A stretch of DNA of 64,000 nt from Candidatus Kapaibacterium sp. (GTDB lineage Bacteria > Bacteroidota > Ignavibacteria > Kapaibacteriales > UBA2268): contig JAMLHE010000016.1 of assembly GCA_023957315.1 (NCBI GenBank), forward strand, positions 1 through 64,000. Reading direction: 5' to 3'. Positions 36,204 to 44,742 of this stretch are shown here, in pieces (within the stretch, counting starts at the first letter, position 1; the number at the start of each line of letters is the position of its first letter). The position numbers and the translations under genes were made by a program. Under the pieces are notes generated by a model. The model saw only the letters and a list, made by a program, of their open reading frames with translations. It had not been told where the DNA came from and made no database searches.

Positions 36204-36869
36204 ATGAAGTACTTGGTTCTAATTTTCATTTTATCATTCGCGTTATCGAATTCAAATTTGAATGCTCGTCAATTTCGCGTTTCGCAAATTCCCAACGGCA
36301 ATAAATTTGATTGCAATACATGCCATACAATGGGCGGTGGAAGTTCACTGAATCCATTTGGAATTGATGTTTTCAATGCTTTTCTGACTAATGGAAATGT
36401 AGATTGGGTTTCAGAATTAGCCTCGCTTGATTCGGATAATGACGGTTTTACTAACGGGCAAGAATTACTCGACCCAAATGCCGAATGGAAAATTGGCGAC
36501 CCAAATCCGGGAAATCCCGCAGATGTCGGCAATCCGGGTTCTTCAAGTAGCACACCTTCAAGTGTACATGACAATGTATTCAACAGAGAAAATCAAGTTA
36601 TCTCCAATCTGAGTATTGTGCCCAATCCGGTCATTTTCAGCTCGAACATTGAGTTTGAACTCAATCAAGCAGGTGAAATAAATATTGAGCTATTCACAGT
36701 TTCCGGAGCACACGTTTCAAAAGTCTATTCGGGATGGAAATCGGAAGGCAGATATTTGCTCGATTTCAAAGCAGTGGATTCCCAAAACAATAAATTAGCA
36801 AAGGGCGTCTATTTGCTTAATATCCGACTTGGCAATGCATCCGTTATTCATAAGTTGATAATTGAATAA
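36204..36869 (+). CDS. Secreted protein with one CxxCH motif and T9SS sorting domain
   Basis: 221 residues with a signal peptide ending near ALSNSNLNA. A single CNTCH (Cys37-His41) within GNKFDCNTCHTMGGGSSLNPFG looks like a c-type haem site. A calcium-loop-like stretch follows (DSDNDGFTNGQELLD, residues 76-90), then a Gly/Pro/Asn-rich spacer and a sorting domain of about 80 residues (SIVPNPVIFSSNIEFEL... GVYLLNIRLGN). It is likely exported by T9SS. Whether haem is attached is not shown; a Met ligand is not obvious. Role unknown, possibly surface electron transfer or binding. Confidence 0.75.
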   Translation: MKYLVLIFILSFALSNSNLNARQFRVSQIPNGNKFDCNTCHTMGGGSSLNPFGIDVFNAFLTNGNVDWVSELASLDSDNDGFTNGQELLDPNAEWKIGDPNPGNPADVGNPGSSSSTPSSVHDNVFNRENQVISNLSIVPNPVIFSSNIEFELNQAGEINIELFTVSGAHVSKVYSGWKSEGRYLLDFKAVDSQNNKLAKGVYLLNIRLGNASVIHKLIIE

Positions 36870-36889
36870 TATATGATTTCGATTCGTAG

Positions 36890-36921
36890 GGACTGCCTCA
36901 CAAGGGCAGTCCTTTTTTTTT
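36890..36921 (+). terminator. Intrinsic terminator after the CxxCH protein gene
   Basis: GGACTGCC and GGCAGTCC form an 8-bp stem over a tcacaag loop, followed by nine Ts. It ends the upstream plus-strand gene. Its arms and loop closely resemble the terminal repeats of the IS at 14908-16721 (15 of 17 bases over the core). Confidence 0.88.
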
Positions 36922-36931
36922 GCTTGACGTC

Positions 36932-36954
36932 CCGTCAATTGTTACAACTGACGG
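36932..36954. repeat. 23-bp near-perfect palindrome
   Basis: ccgtcaattgt and acaactgacgg flank one base, giving an 11-bp stem with a single G-U. A related cccgtcagttgttcc word lies at 22141, and gttgtaacaaaa words occur in the leader at 20683, so this seems to be a dispersed element. Confidence 0.7.
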
Positions 36955-36984
36955 AACATGTCTTGTCCTGAAATAATTGACAAA

Positions 36985-37008
36985 CATAGCCCATGAATTT
37001 ATTCGTGG
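36985..37008. repeat. 24-bp palindromic repeat, copy 2
   Basis: In reverse orientation this matches copy 1 at 4994-5017 at 23 of 24 positions. It lies within a run of repeats following an intrinsic terminator. Confidence 0.72.
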
Positions 37009-37229
37009 GTGAAGAATTTTAGGACAAGACAACCACCCCGTCTGCTGCTCAGACACCCCTCAAAAGGGGAATTTAAGACATGGGAACTCCTCACAATGTC
37101 AGCCTTTTTAGTTTTGATTATCTGCAACATTTTGGTTACACCACAAATAAACTTTTTGCTCATGTAACGCACACATAGTATATTAGAATAATGAAATCAA
37201 ACAAAATAGCAAACTTGTTTTAAAATCTT

Positions 37230-39446
37230 ATGAAATATATATACTTAGTAATGATAATTTGGTTCGGAATTTCATTAAATTTATTTGCCGAATCAATCAT
37301 TGAGGTCGTGGACGAGGATACGAAAGCCCCTGTTCCATACGTGAAAGTTACAACAAAGTGTATCGGTGCCAATTGTACTGATACTGTAAACATCCAACTC
37401 ACGAGTAAAAACGGTCAAGTAAAGACCAAATTCGATTTCCCCTTCGACATCGAAGTCAATCACATAGGCTTCCAAACTTATGTAGCTCGAATTAATTCCA
37501 AAGCTGATTTGCAAATTATTTTGCGTCGTAAAGAATTTGTTCTTGACGAAATAGTGACAACAGGTCAATACACTCCTCGAAGCGCTCAATCATCAGTCTA
37601 TCAAGTCAAAACTGTAACTGCTGAGCGAATTGTAGCCCAAGGTGCGGTTAATCTTCGCGATTTGATGACGAATGAAATGAATGTTCGATTGAGCCAAGAC
37701 AATATTCTGGGCTCAAGCATGAGTATTAACGGCGTTTCAGGTCAAAATGTCAAAATCATGATTGATGGCGTTCCCGTCGTTGGCAGACTTGGGGGCAATA
37801 TTGACTTAAGCCAAATCAATCTCAATAATGCACGACGTGTAGAAATCATCGAAGGACCGATGTCAGCAATCTACGGTACTGATGCCTTGGGTGGTGTGAT
37901 TAATATTATCACCGAAGACCATATCGAAGACGATATCAAAATCACCGGCAATACATTGTACGAATCAGTCGGGGTCTATAATATTGATGGCTCGCTTGGA
38001 TACAAATTTGGCAAAAGCAATGTTATGATTTCAGGCGGTAGAAATTTCTTTGCAGGTTATTCCGAAGTGGACACAGCTCGAAATAAGCAATGGAAGCCAA
38101 AAGAGCAGTACTTCACCGATTGGCAGTTTAATCACTTTTTTGATAAGCATACTTTTCGTTATTCCGGAAATTTTTACCAAGACCACATTCTTAATCGTGG
38201 TGCACCGCGTTTGCCGTATCGCGAAACCGCTTTCGATGACCATTTCAAAACTTTACGACTGACTAATAGCCTATTTTTCAGAGGTGAAGTTGCCAAAAAT
38301 CGCTTTATTGACATCACCGGAAGTTATTCATATTACGAGAGGAAGAAAAACACTTATTTCAAAGATTTAGTTACACTCGAAGAAATTTTCACTTCCGACC
38401 CCGCAGACCAAGACACGAATTCATTCGATTCGTGGGTATTACGCAGTACATATAGCCATGACAATGTAATCAGTTGGGTCAGCTACCAAACAGGCTTTGA
38501 CTTGAATATGAGTACGGCATCAGGTAGGAGAATAAACGAAAATGAAAAGACTTTGGAAGATTACGCCGCTTTTGTAAGTATTCAATTCCGCCCAATTGAC
38601 GAAATTACAATTCAACCTGCGATGAGGGTCATTCATAATTCAAATTACGATGCTCCGCTCGTGCCATCAATAAATCTAAAGACCGATGTTACTGGTTTTA
38701 TGACTATCAGGGCATCTTACGCAAGAGGATTCAGGGCGCCCTCTATCCAAGAATTGCACTTCATGTTTGTGGACATCAATCACAATATCAGAGGCAATGA
38801 AGGGTTGAAAGCTGAAACATCTCATAGTTATAACTTTTTATTGAATTTCCATACTCAAACTAACAATTACGCTTTCAAGTTTGAACCCGGAATCTATTAC
38901 AATGATATTAAAGACCTGATAACTCTCGGCAACATTGAAAACGATTTGTGGTCATATGTTAATATTGGCAAATTCCAAACTATTGGGGCAAATATGACAC
39001 TTAGTTATATTCGTACTGATTTGAACTCTAAAATCGGAGTTTCATATATTGGTCGCTCCCATCAATTTAGCGAGACTATTGCCGCTTCACCTTTAGTATT
39101 TTCACCCGAAGTTATGGCAAATGTAATATATAATTCACAGTTTTTCGGCATTACAGCATCAGTATTTTACAAATATACAGGTGGACAATCCGGTTTCAAT
39201 GTTGATGAGTCGGGAACAGAATATTCATCTTATGAGATTGAAGACTACCACACTCTCGATTTGACATTTTCGAAAGACATTTTTGATAAATCTGTAAATC
39301 TGACTGTTGGAGCAAAGAATTTGTTCGATGTTAAGGACATTAAGCGCTCAAGAGCCGGTAGCGGTGGAGTGCATAGTGGTTCCGAAACTTCATCGCCTGT
39401 AGCGTGGGGTAGAACTTTTTTCACTTCAATTCGTTTTAACTTTTAA
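37230..39446 (+). CDS. TonB-dependent outer-membrane receptor
   Basis: 738 residues. A signal peptide (residues 1-20) is followed by a carboxypeptidase-D-like regulatory domain (SIIEVVDEDTKAPVPYVKVTT) and a plug beginning about residue 95 with MSINGVSGQNVKIMIDGVPV and EIIEGPMSAIYGTDALGGVINIIT. The rest is the 22-strand barrel, ending in the aromatic FFTSIRFNF. It takes up a ligand with TonB energy. The HmuY-like lipoprotein gene 18 bp downstream suggests haem or another iron complex. Confidence 0.93.
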   Translation: MKYIYLVMIIWFGISLNLFAESIIEVVDEDTKAPVPYVKVTTKCIGANCTDTVNIQLTSKNGQVKTKFDFPFDIEVNHIGFQTYVARINSKADLQIILRRKEFVLDEIVTTGQYTPRSAQSSVYQVKTVTAERIVAQGAVNLRDLMTNEMNVRLSQDNILGSSMSINGVSGQNVKIMIDGVPVVGRLGGNIDLSQINLNNARRVEIIEGPMSAIYGTDALGGVINIITEDHIEDDIKITGNTLYESVGVYNIDGSLGYKFGKSNVMISGGRNFFAGYSEVDTARNKQWKPKEQYFTDWQFNHFFDKHTFRYSGNFYQDHILNRGAPRLPYRETAFDDHFKTLRLTNSLFFRGEVAKNRFIDITGSYSYYERKKNTYFKDLVTLEEIFTSDPADQDTNSFDSWVLRSTYSHDNVISWVSYQTGFDLNMSTASGRRINENEKTLEDYAAFVSIQFRPIDEITIQPAMRVIHNSNYDAPLVPSINLKTDVTGFMTIRASYARGFRAPSIQELHFMFVDINHNIRGNEGLKAETSHSYNFLLNFHTQTNNYAFKFEPGIYYNDIKDLITLGNIENDLWSYVNIGKFQTIGANMTLSYIRTDLNSKIGVSYIGRSHQFSETIAASPLVFSPEVMANVIYNSQFFGITASVFYKYTGGQSGFNVDESGTEYSSYEIEDYHTLDLTFSKDIFDKSVNLTVGAKNLFDVKDIKRSRAGSGGVHSGSETSSPVAWGRTFFTSIRFNF

Positions 39447-39464
39447 CAATAATTTGACTGAATT

Positions 39465-40466
39465 ATGAAAAAAATTATAATATATATATCGTTCTTGGCA
39501 TTTGGCTTGACATCTTGTTTCGAAGATGAAATCCCGGTCGCACCATATCCGCGTGGGGATGAGCAAATAGCTACTGTTGAGTTGACAAGTAAATACATTT
39601 ACCAAGTGTATTTCAATTTTGAAAAAGGTCAATCAATGAAATCCAATAAATATGATGTCTGGGATTTGGCTTTCCAATGCTATGGAGAGGACTTTTTTGT
39701 ATTATTGAACGGAGCAAAGTTCATGGAAGCCGCAGATATGGGTCCCGTTGATTTTGCGTCTCTCACAAGCCAAGAAAATGCTACTTTCAGGTATGATTCG
39801 ACTAATCTCGTGTTTGAGGATTTTGCAATCGGCAAGTGGTGGTCTGAATCATCGGAAGGCATGGCAATATCGAAAAATCATGTTTATATTGTCAATCGCG
39901 GTCGAGATACTGACAATCGCAGACAAGGCACTTACAAAGTACAGTTCCTCGGATTCGAGGATGGTCACTATAATGTTCGTTTTGCCGAGCTCCAATCTAC
40001 AACTTACAATGAAATAAAAGTTCCTCGCAACGATAATTTCAATTTCGTAATGCTTTCGCTTTCCGGTGAAGGGGAAGTATTAGAGCTTGAACCCGCTAAA
40101 GATGATTGGGACATCGTTTATACGAAATATATTGCATTTTTGCCTTTTGAAGGTGGATTATTGCCTTATTCGGTGACAGGTATTTTGATTAATCATACTC
40201 ACGTTGTAGCAGCACGAGATTCCGGCAATGTTTTTAAAGATATAAGTTTCGAAATGATTGATGATTACCAATTTTCAAACCAACCAGATATTATCGGACA
40301 CGATTGGAAATGGTTCGATTTAGAAAGCGAAACATATTTAGCCCGACCCGAAAAGAACTTCTTATTACGCGATAGCAAAGGGTTCTATTGGAAATTCCAT
40401 ATCATCGAATATTACAACCAAATGGGCGACCGTGGTTATCCGCAGATGGAATACAAAAAACTTTAA
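39465..40466 (+). CDS. HmuY-like lipoprotein
   Basis: 333 residues with lipobox GLTSC (Cys18). The segment starting GDEQIATVELTSKYIYQVYFNFEKGQ, with KYDVWDLAFQCYGEDFFVLLNG, matches the HmuY family (haem-binding lipoproteins of Bacteroidota), which work with HmuR-type TonB receptors. It is longer than the 200-250 residues of typical members; the extra C-terminal part (VVAARDSGNVFKDISFE onward) appears duplicated or divergent beta structure. Haem binding itself is an inference from family and position. Confidence 0.72.
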   Translation: MKKIIIYISFLAFGLTSCFEDEIPVAPYPRGDEQIATVELTSKYIYQVYFNFEKGQSMKSNKYDVWDLAFQCYGEDFFVLLNGAKFMEAADMGPVDFASLTSQENATFRYDSTNLVFEDFAIGKWWSESSEGMAISKNHVYIVNRGRDTDNRRQGTYKVQFLGFEDGHYNVRFAELQSTTYNEIKVPRNDNFNFVMLSLSGEGEVLELEPAKDDWDIVYTKYIAFLPFEGGLLPYSVTGILINHTHVVAARDSGNVFKDISFEMIDDYQFSNQPDIIGHDWKWFDLESETYLARPEKNFLLRDSKGFYWKFHIIEYYNQMGDRGYPQMEYKKL

Positions 40467-40581
40467 GCCAAATTATAATAACTTTTACACATTTCCTTTA
40501 ATGATTTTGTAGATTCTGCAATAAGCGGTAAATTGCAAGTCTGTAAATTGTAAAGAATATAAAAGTTAGCTTAAGTTAAAT

Positions 40582-41328
40582 ATGCAGGAAATCGTATATC
40601 ACGAAAATTATAGGCTTGAAGAAAGCTATTGGTGGTTTATAGCTCGGAGCGCCATTTTACTCAAAATAATCAACAAAGTATGCAAGTTCGACAAGGATGC
40701 AAATATTCTTGACGCAGGTTGCGGTACGGGTGGTTTTGCTGAGAAAATGTCAGCTCATGCAAATGTGATTTGCTTAGATACCTCCGCAATTGCACTCGAA
40801 TATTGCCATAAACGCGGATTGAAAGACACTCACCAATGTATCTTATCTGAATTTGATAAATCTAACCGACGTATTGACGGCATTACGATGCTTGATGTAA
40901 TCGAACATATCGAAGATGATTACGGCGTTGTTCGCGATGCTTTCGAACTCGTAGATAATGGCGGCTACCTCATTGCAACAGTTCCTGCGTATCAATGGCT
41001 ATGGTGCAAACATGATGAAATTCACATGCACTATCGCCGCTATAACATGGACTCCATAAGCAAAGTAATCGAAAGTGCGGGTTTCAAAATTCGTTACGCT
41101 TCGTACTTTAACACTTTCCTTTTCTTGCCTGCAATTATGAAACGATTTCTAGATAAATTGACCGGCGCCGACAAAAATAATACTAATCCTATCGAACCTG
41201 TTCCCGATTTACTAAATAAATGGTTTAAATATATTTTTGGTTGGGAGAGCAAATTTTTACCAAAAATCAAATTTCCTTTTGGACTATCAATTGTTATAAT
41301 TGCTGAAAAAACGGACACAAAATCATGA
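40582..41328 (+). CDS. Class I SAM-dependent methyltransferase
   Basis: 248 residues. The SAM-binding ILDAGCGTGGFAEKMSAH is near residues 43-60, with an acidic strand end at VICLDTSAI and the motif-IV-like ITMLDVIEHIEDDYG. This subtype (LEESYWWFIARSAILL start) is common next to glycosyl or lipid genes. The product is unknown. It overlaps the YfhO-like gene by 4 bp. Confidence 0.88.
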   Translation: MQEIVYHENYRLEESYWWFIARSAILLKIINKVCKFDKDANILDAGCGTGGFAEKMSAHANVICLDTSAIALEYCHKRGLKDTHQCILSEFDKSNRRIDGITMLDVIEHIEDDYGVVRDAFELVDNGGYLIATVPAYQWLWCKHDEIHMHYRRYNMDSISKVIESAGFKIRYASYFNTFLFLPAIMKRFLDKLTGADKNNTNPIEPVPDLLNKWFKYIFGWESKFLPKIKFPFGLSIVIIAEKTDTKS

Positions 41329-43643
41329 CTAAAACAACAAAAAGACCTGAGTTTGTCGGAGAAAAATCAAAAGTTGACTTCGACCAAAAGACTTCAATTA
41401 TCATCGCAACTGTCATTTTTATTCTTACAACTTCGATATTTTTCGGAGACCAACTTTTTGGGGATAAGTACTTTTGGGAAGACTTCTTAGAATATGTTTA
41501 CCCGACTCAAAATTTTGCAGCTGTCGAATCATCTCAAGGTAAGATTCCTTTTTGGAATCCTTATATTTTTAACGGAATGCCATTTGTTGCAGACTTGCAG
41601 GTAGGATTTTTCTACCCGCTCAACAGGCTTATGAACTTTTTCATCGCCGATGATGGTCATTTATCCGTCGGAGCATTGCAGTTTCTGGTGATTTTCCACT
41701 TTTTCATAGCCCAGATGGCAATGTTTCTGCTGTTGAGGCATATTAAAGTTAGTATCTATGGGGCTATGATTGGTGCAATCACTTATAGTTTTTCGATGAT
41801 GATTGTGTGTCATGTGATTCACCCGATGATTGTATATCACATCGCATGGTTCCCCTTAGTTTTTATGCTTTTCAAGAAAGCAATTGATACCGGCAATATC
41901 AAAACCGGAGTAGGTGGTGGGCTGATTTTCGGTTTTTCAATGCTTTCGGGGCATCCGCAATCATCGCTTTATTTAGGATTGCTATTGGGATTCTATTTGA
42001 TTTACCGACTAATCATCAATTTCAAATCTAAAGTACAATTCAAATTGCCAATTTTGGTTGCACCGATTTTGACTTTCGTGTTCGCGGCTGCAATTTTTCA
42101 AGTACAATTTTTGATGTCCGGCGAATTAGCTGAATTGTCTAATCGTGCTGAAATGACTTATGAAGATTCAACTGAAGGCTCATTGGCAATGTCTCAACTG
42201 TTCCAAGCGGTCGTACCTGACTTATTCGGCAAAGTCGATGGAATGGGGCAAAACGAATTTCCCTTTTATATGAAAATTTCTCCAACTGAAGATGCTCCCT
42301 ATTATGCGTATTGGGAAACAGCGTATTATTTCGGCTTATTGGCATTAATTCTCGGTTTATTGACCTTAGTGTATTTCCTCAAGGAACGCGACATCGCATT
42401 TTATTTATTCATCATAATATTTGGTGTATTGTTCGCACTTGGTTCTTCGGGTATCATACATGGAATTTTTTACAATCTACCATTTTTCGGTCAATTCCGA
42501 GTTCCGGCACGTATGATGTTTTTTGTAGTCTTTGCATTTTCAATCCTTTCCGCAATCGGATTCGATAAATTGTTCTTTTCAAATCTTCCAAATAAATTCA
42601 AAAAATTGCTCATAGTTTCAGCTGTGCCAATATTTGTGCTGCTTTTAGGATTGACAGGCATTTTGACATCAATGGTTGATGTTCCGGCTTCTTATATGCC
42701 GCTCGCAGCATCTAATTCGCTCATCGGGCTGTTTATCATTGTCGTTTTGCTGGGATTATCGTATGTGACAATCAAAAACAATGGGGCGCTGCATTTCAGC
42801 GGTGGCTTGTTGGTTTTACTTGTTTTTCTCGATTTATACGCAGTCGGTAGCAAATTCAATGATTCACCTCAAAGTCCTGCCCAAGCCTATGAATTGGAAA
42901 ATGCGACCTTAAATTTATTCAAATTTCAATCACCTGACAATCTTTTCCGAGTAAATACGCGCTCTTACAATCCACCGGTTATGGCTTTCAAACGAAATCA
43001 AGGCTATATGGATAATATCATGACAACTGAAGGATATAACCCATTAGTTTTAAGAAGAGTGAACCCGGCTGTGAATGATGTCAATTTGATTTATGATTTG
43101 CTCAATGTGAAATATAAAATCACACTCGACCAGCAAACTCGCGGTCCTGTTTTTGTTGAAAATCCGACTATGTTCCCGAGATTTTGGTATGTATTCGATT
43201 GGGATGTCATTGGCGAAAATGAAGTCGAATCATTTATGAAATCAAATCAAATTGATTACAGGAAAAAAGTAATTCTCGAAGAGCAACCAAAAATAGCACG
43301 AAATTTAGCATCAAATGATTCGTTATTAATTAATATAAAATGTATGGAATATTCGGGCAATTATCAACGCTACGAGGTTATGAATCCCGAAGCAGATTTT
43401 ATCTTGGTATTGAGCGAAATTTGGTATCCTGCGTGGAAAGTTTTTGTTGACGGAATGCCCGCAAAATTGCACAGAGCAAATTATAGTCTGCGCGCGGTAG
43501 AAATCCCCAAAGGAGCTTCTAAAATCGAATTCAGATTTGCCTCGCCGTCATTTGCTATTGGGCAATGGATTACGCTAATTGCTTTAATCATAGCAATTCC
43601 ACTGTTGTTTTTTAAATTTTCCGGAAAAAATAAGAATGAGTAA
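41325..43643 (+). CDS. YfhO-like multispan membrane protein
   Basis: 772 residues with about 12 hydrophobic spans and a C-terminal extracytoplasmic domain of about 180 residues, flanked by a last span and a basic end. Family signatures include FWNPYIFNGMPFVADLQVGFFYPLN and LSGHPQSSLYLGLLLGFYL near residue 210, and the late EIWYPAWKVFVDGMPAKLHRANYSLRAVEIPKG. YfhO is a GT-C-like family linked to glycosylation of lipoteichoic acid or other envelope glycans. The substrate here is unknown. It overlaps carA by 8 bp. Confidence 0.85.
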   Translation: MTKTTKRPEFVGEKSKVDFDQKTSIIIATVIFILTTSIFFGDQLFGDKYFWEDFLEYVYPTQNFAAVESSQGKIPFWNPYIFNGMPFVADLQVGFFYPLNRLMNFFIADDGHLSVGALQFLVIFHFFIAQMAMFLLLRHIKVSIYGAMIGAITYSFSMMIVCHVIHPMIVYHIAWFPLVFMLFKKAIDTGNIKTGVGGGLIFGFSMLSGHPQSSLYLGLLLGFYLIYRLIINFKSKVQFKLPILVAPILTFVFAAAIFQVQFLMSGELAELSNRAEMTYEDSTEGSLAMSQLFQAVVPDLFGKVDGMGQNEFPFYMKISPTEDAPYYAYWETAYYFGLLALILGLLTLVYFLKERDIAFYLFIIIFGVLFALGSSGIIHGIFYNLPFFGQFRVPARMMFFVVFAFSILSAIGFDKLFFSNLPNKFKKLLIVSAVPIFVLLLGLTGILTSMVDVPASYMPLAASNSLIGLFIIVVLLGLSYVTIKNNGALHFSGGLLVLLVFLDLYAVGSKFNDSPQSPAQAYELENATLNLFKFQSPDNLFRVNTRSYNPPVMAFKRNQGYMDNIMTTEGYNPLVLRRVNPAVNDVNLIYDLLNVKYKITLDQQTRGPVFVENPTMFPRFWYVFDWDVIGENEVESFMKSNQIDYRKKVILEEQPKIARNLASNDSLLINIKCMEYSGNYQRYEVMNPEADFILVLSEIWYPAWKVFVDGMPAKLHRANYSLRAVEIPKGASKIEFRFASPSFAIGQWITLIALIIAIPLLFFKFSGKNKNE

Positions 43644-44742
43644 AAAAGCATTAGTAATGCTCGAGAGTGGTTTCTATCTTTACGGTGAAACATTTTGCGG
43701 TTCAGGCGAATGTTTTGGCGAATTTGTTTTTAATACTGCCATGACAGGATATGAAGAAATAGTCACCGACCCGTCCTATCGTGGGCAAATTGTGACGTTT
43801 ACATATCCGCTAATTGGCAATTATGGTGTTACTTTCAATAATTTGCAATCCAACAGTATCCATAGTGAAGCTGTGATTATTCGCGAGAATTCTGCGATTA
43901 CCTCCAATCACGCTGCAAAAATGTCATTTGCTGATTTTCTCAGTTCGCATGGCAAAATGGGAATACACAAACTCGATACTCGCGCATTGACGACAAGGCT
44001 CCGGAAATTTGGAGCTATCAAAGGCGGCATCAGCACTGATGAATTAGACCCCGAAAAATTTCTCCAAAAAATTACCGAAGCGCCGGACATTTCGGACTCC
44101 AATCTTTATGAGGAAGTAATCGGTAACGAGGTTTTGACTTTTGAAGGAAACACTGCAAGTGCACTTAATTTGCTTGTAGTTGATTTCGGTATCAAACGCA
44201 GTATTTTGGAAAATCTCCGTAAATATTATAATCATATTTACTTAGTTCCATTCGATATTAATTTCGATGTAAACATCGCAAACTTGGATTTCGATGCCGT
44301 TTTCTTGTCCAATGGTCCAGGTGACCCAAGAATAGTGCATAGCTTTGATAAATATTTACACGAATTCGCTTATAATAATTTCCCAATAATTGGAATTTGC
44401 TTCGGACATCAGCTAATCGGGAAAACATTCGGACTGAAAATTGATAAGCTGATTTTCGGGCATCACGGTGGCAATCATCCTGTGAAAAATATTGAAACGG
44501 GGAAAGTGTTCATTACTTCGCAAAATCATAATTATGCAATTTCGCACCAAAGCATAATCGAATCGCTTGATTGGAATATGAATTGGCTACATTTGTATGA
44601 TAATACGGTGAGCGGCATTAAACATAAAACTCTGCCAATCAGCTCAGTGCAATTCCATCCGGAAGCATCGCCCGGACCTAACGATGCGGCTTTAGTAGTT
44701 TTCGACGACTTTTTCAAAATTGTAAAAGATTCAAATGCCTAA
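43636..44742 (+). CDS. carA: Carbamoyl-phosphate synthase small subunit
   Basis: 368 residues. The N-terminal domain has [33 protein letters not shown]; the C-terminal glutaminase has the nucleophile Cys in [10 protein letters not shown] near residue 254 and the [16 protein letters not shown] catalytic His/Glu. It supplies ammonia from glutamine to CarB for pyrimidine and arginine synthesis. It overlaps carB by 8 bp. Confidence 0.96.
   Translation: MSKKALVMLESGFYLYGETFCGSGECFGEFVFNTAMTGYEEIVTDPSYRGQIVTFTYPLIGNYGVTFNNLQSNSIHSEAVIIRENSAITSNHAAKMSFADFLSSHGKMGIHKLDTRALTTRLRKFGAIKGGISTDELDPEKFLQKITEAPDISDSNLYEEVIGNEVLTFEGNTASALNLLVVDFGIKRSILENLRKYYNHIYLVPFDINFDVNIANLDFDAVFLSNGPGDPRIVHSFDKYLHEFAYNNFPIIGICFGHQLIGKTFGLKIDKLIFGHHGGNHPVKNIETGKVFITSQNHNYAISHQSIIESLDWNMNWLHLYDNTVSGIKHKTLPISSVQFHPEASPGPNDAALVVFDDFFKIVKDSNA

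Larger units (their letters stand above)
36870..37229. other. Repeat-rich intergenic region
   Basis: 360 bp with no gene seen. In order it holds an intrinsic terminator (36890-36921), a near-perfect 23-bp palindrome (36932-36954), copy 2 of the 24-bp palindromic repeat (36985-37008), a ttttaggacaa word, and a degenerate relative of the tccccctgctcgc repeat (about 37030-37075). The final 100 bp should contain the promoter of the TonB receptor; no clear TAnnTTTG was found. Confidence 0.6.
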
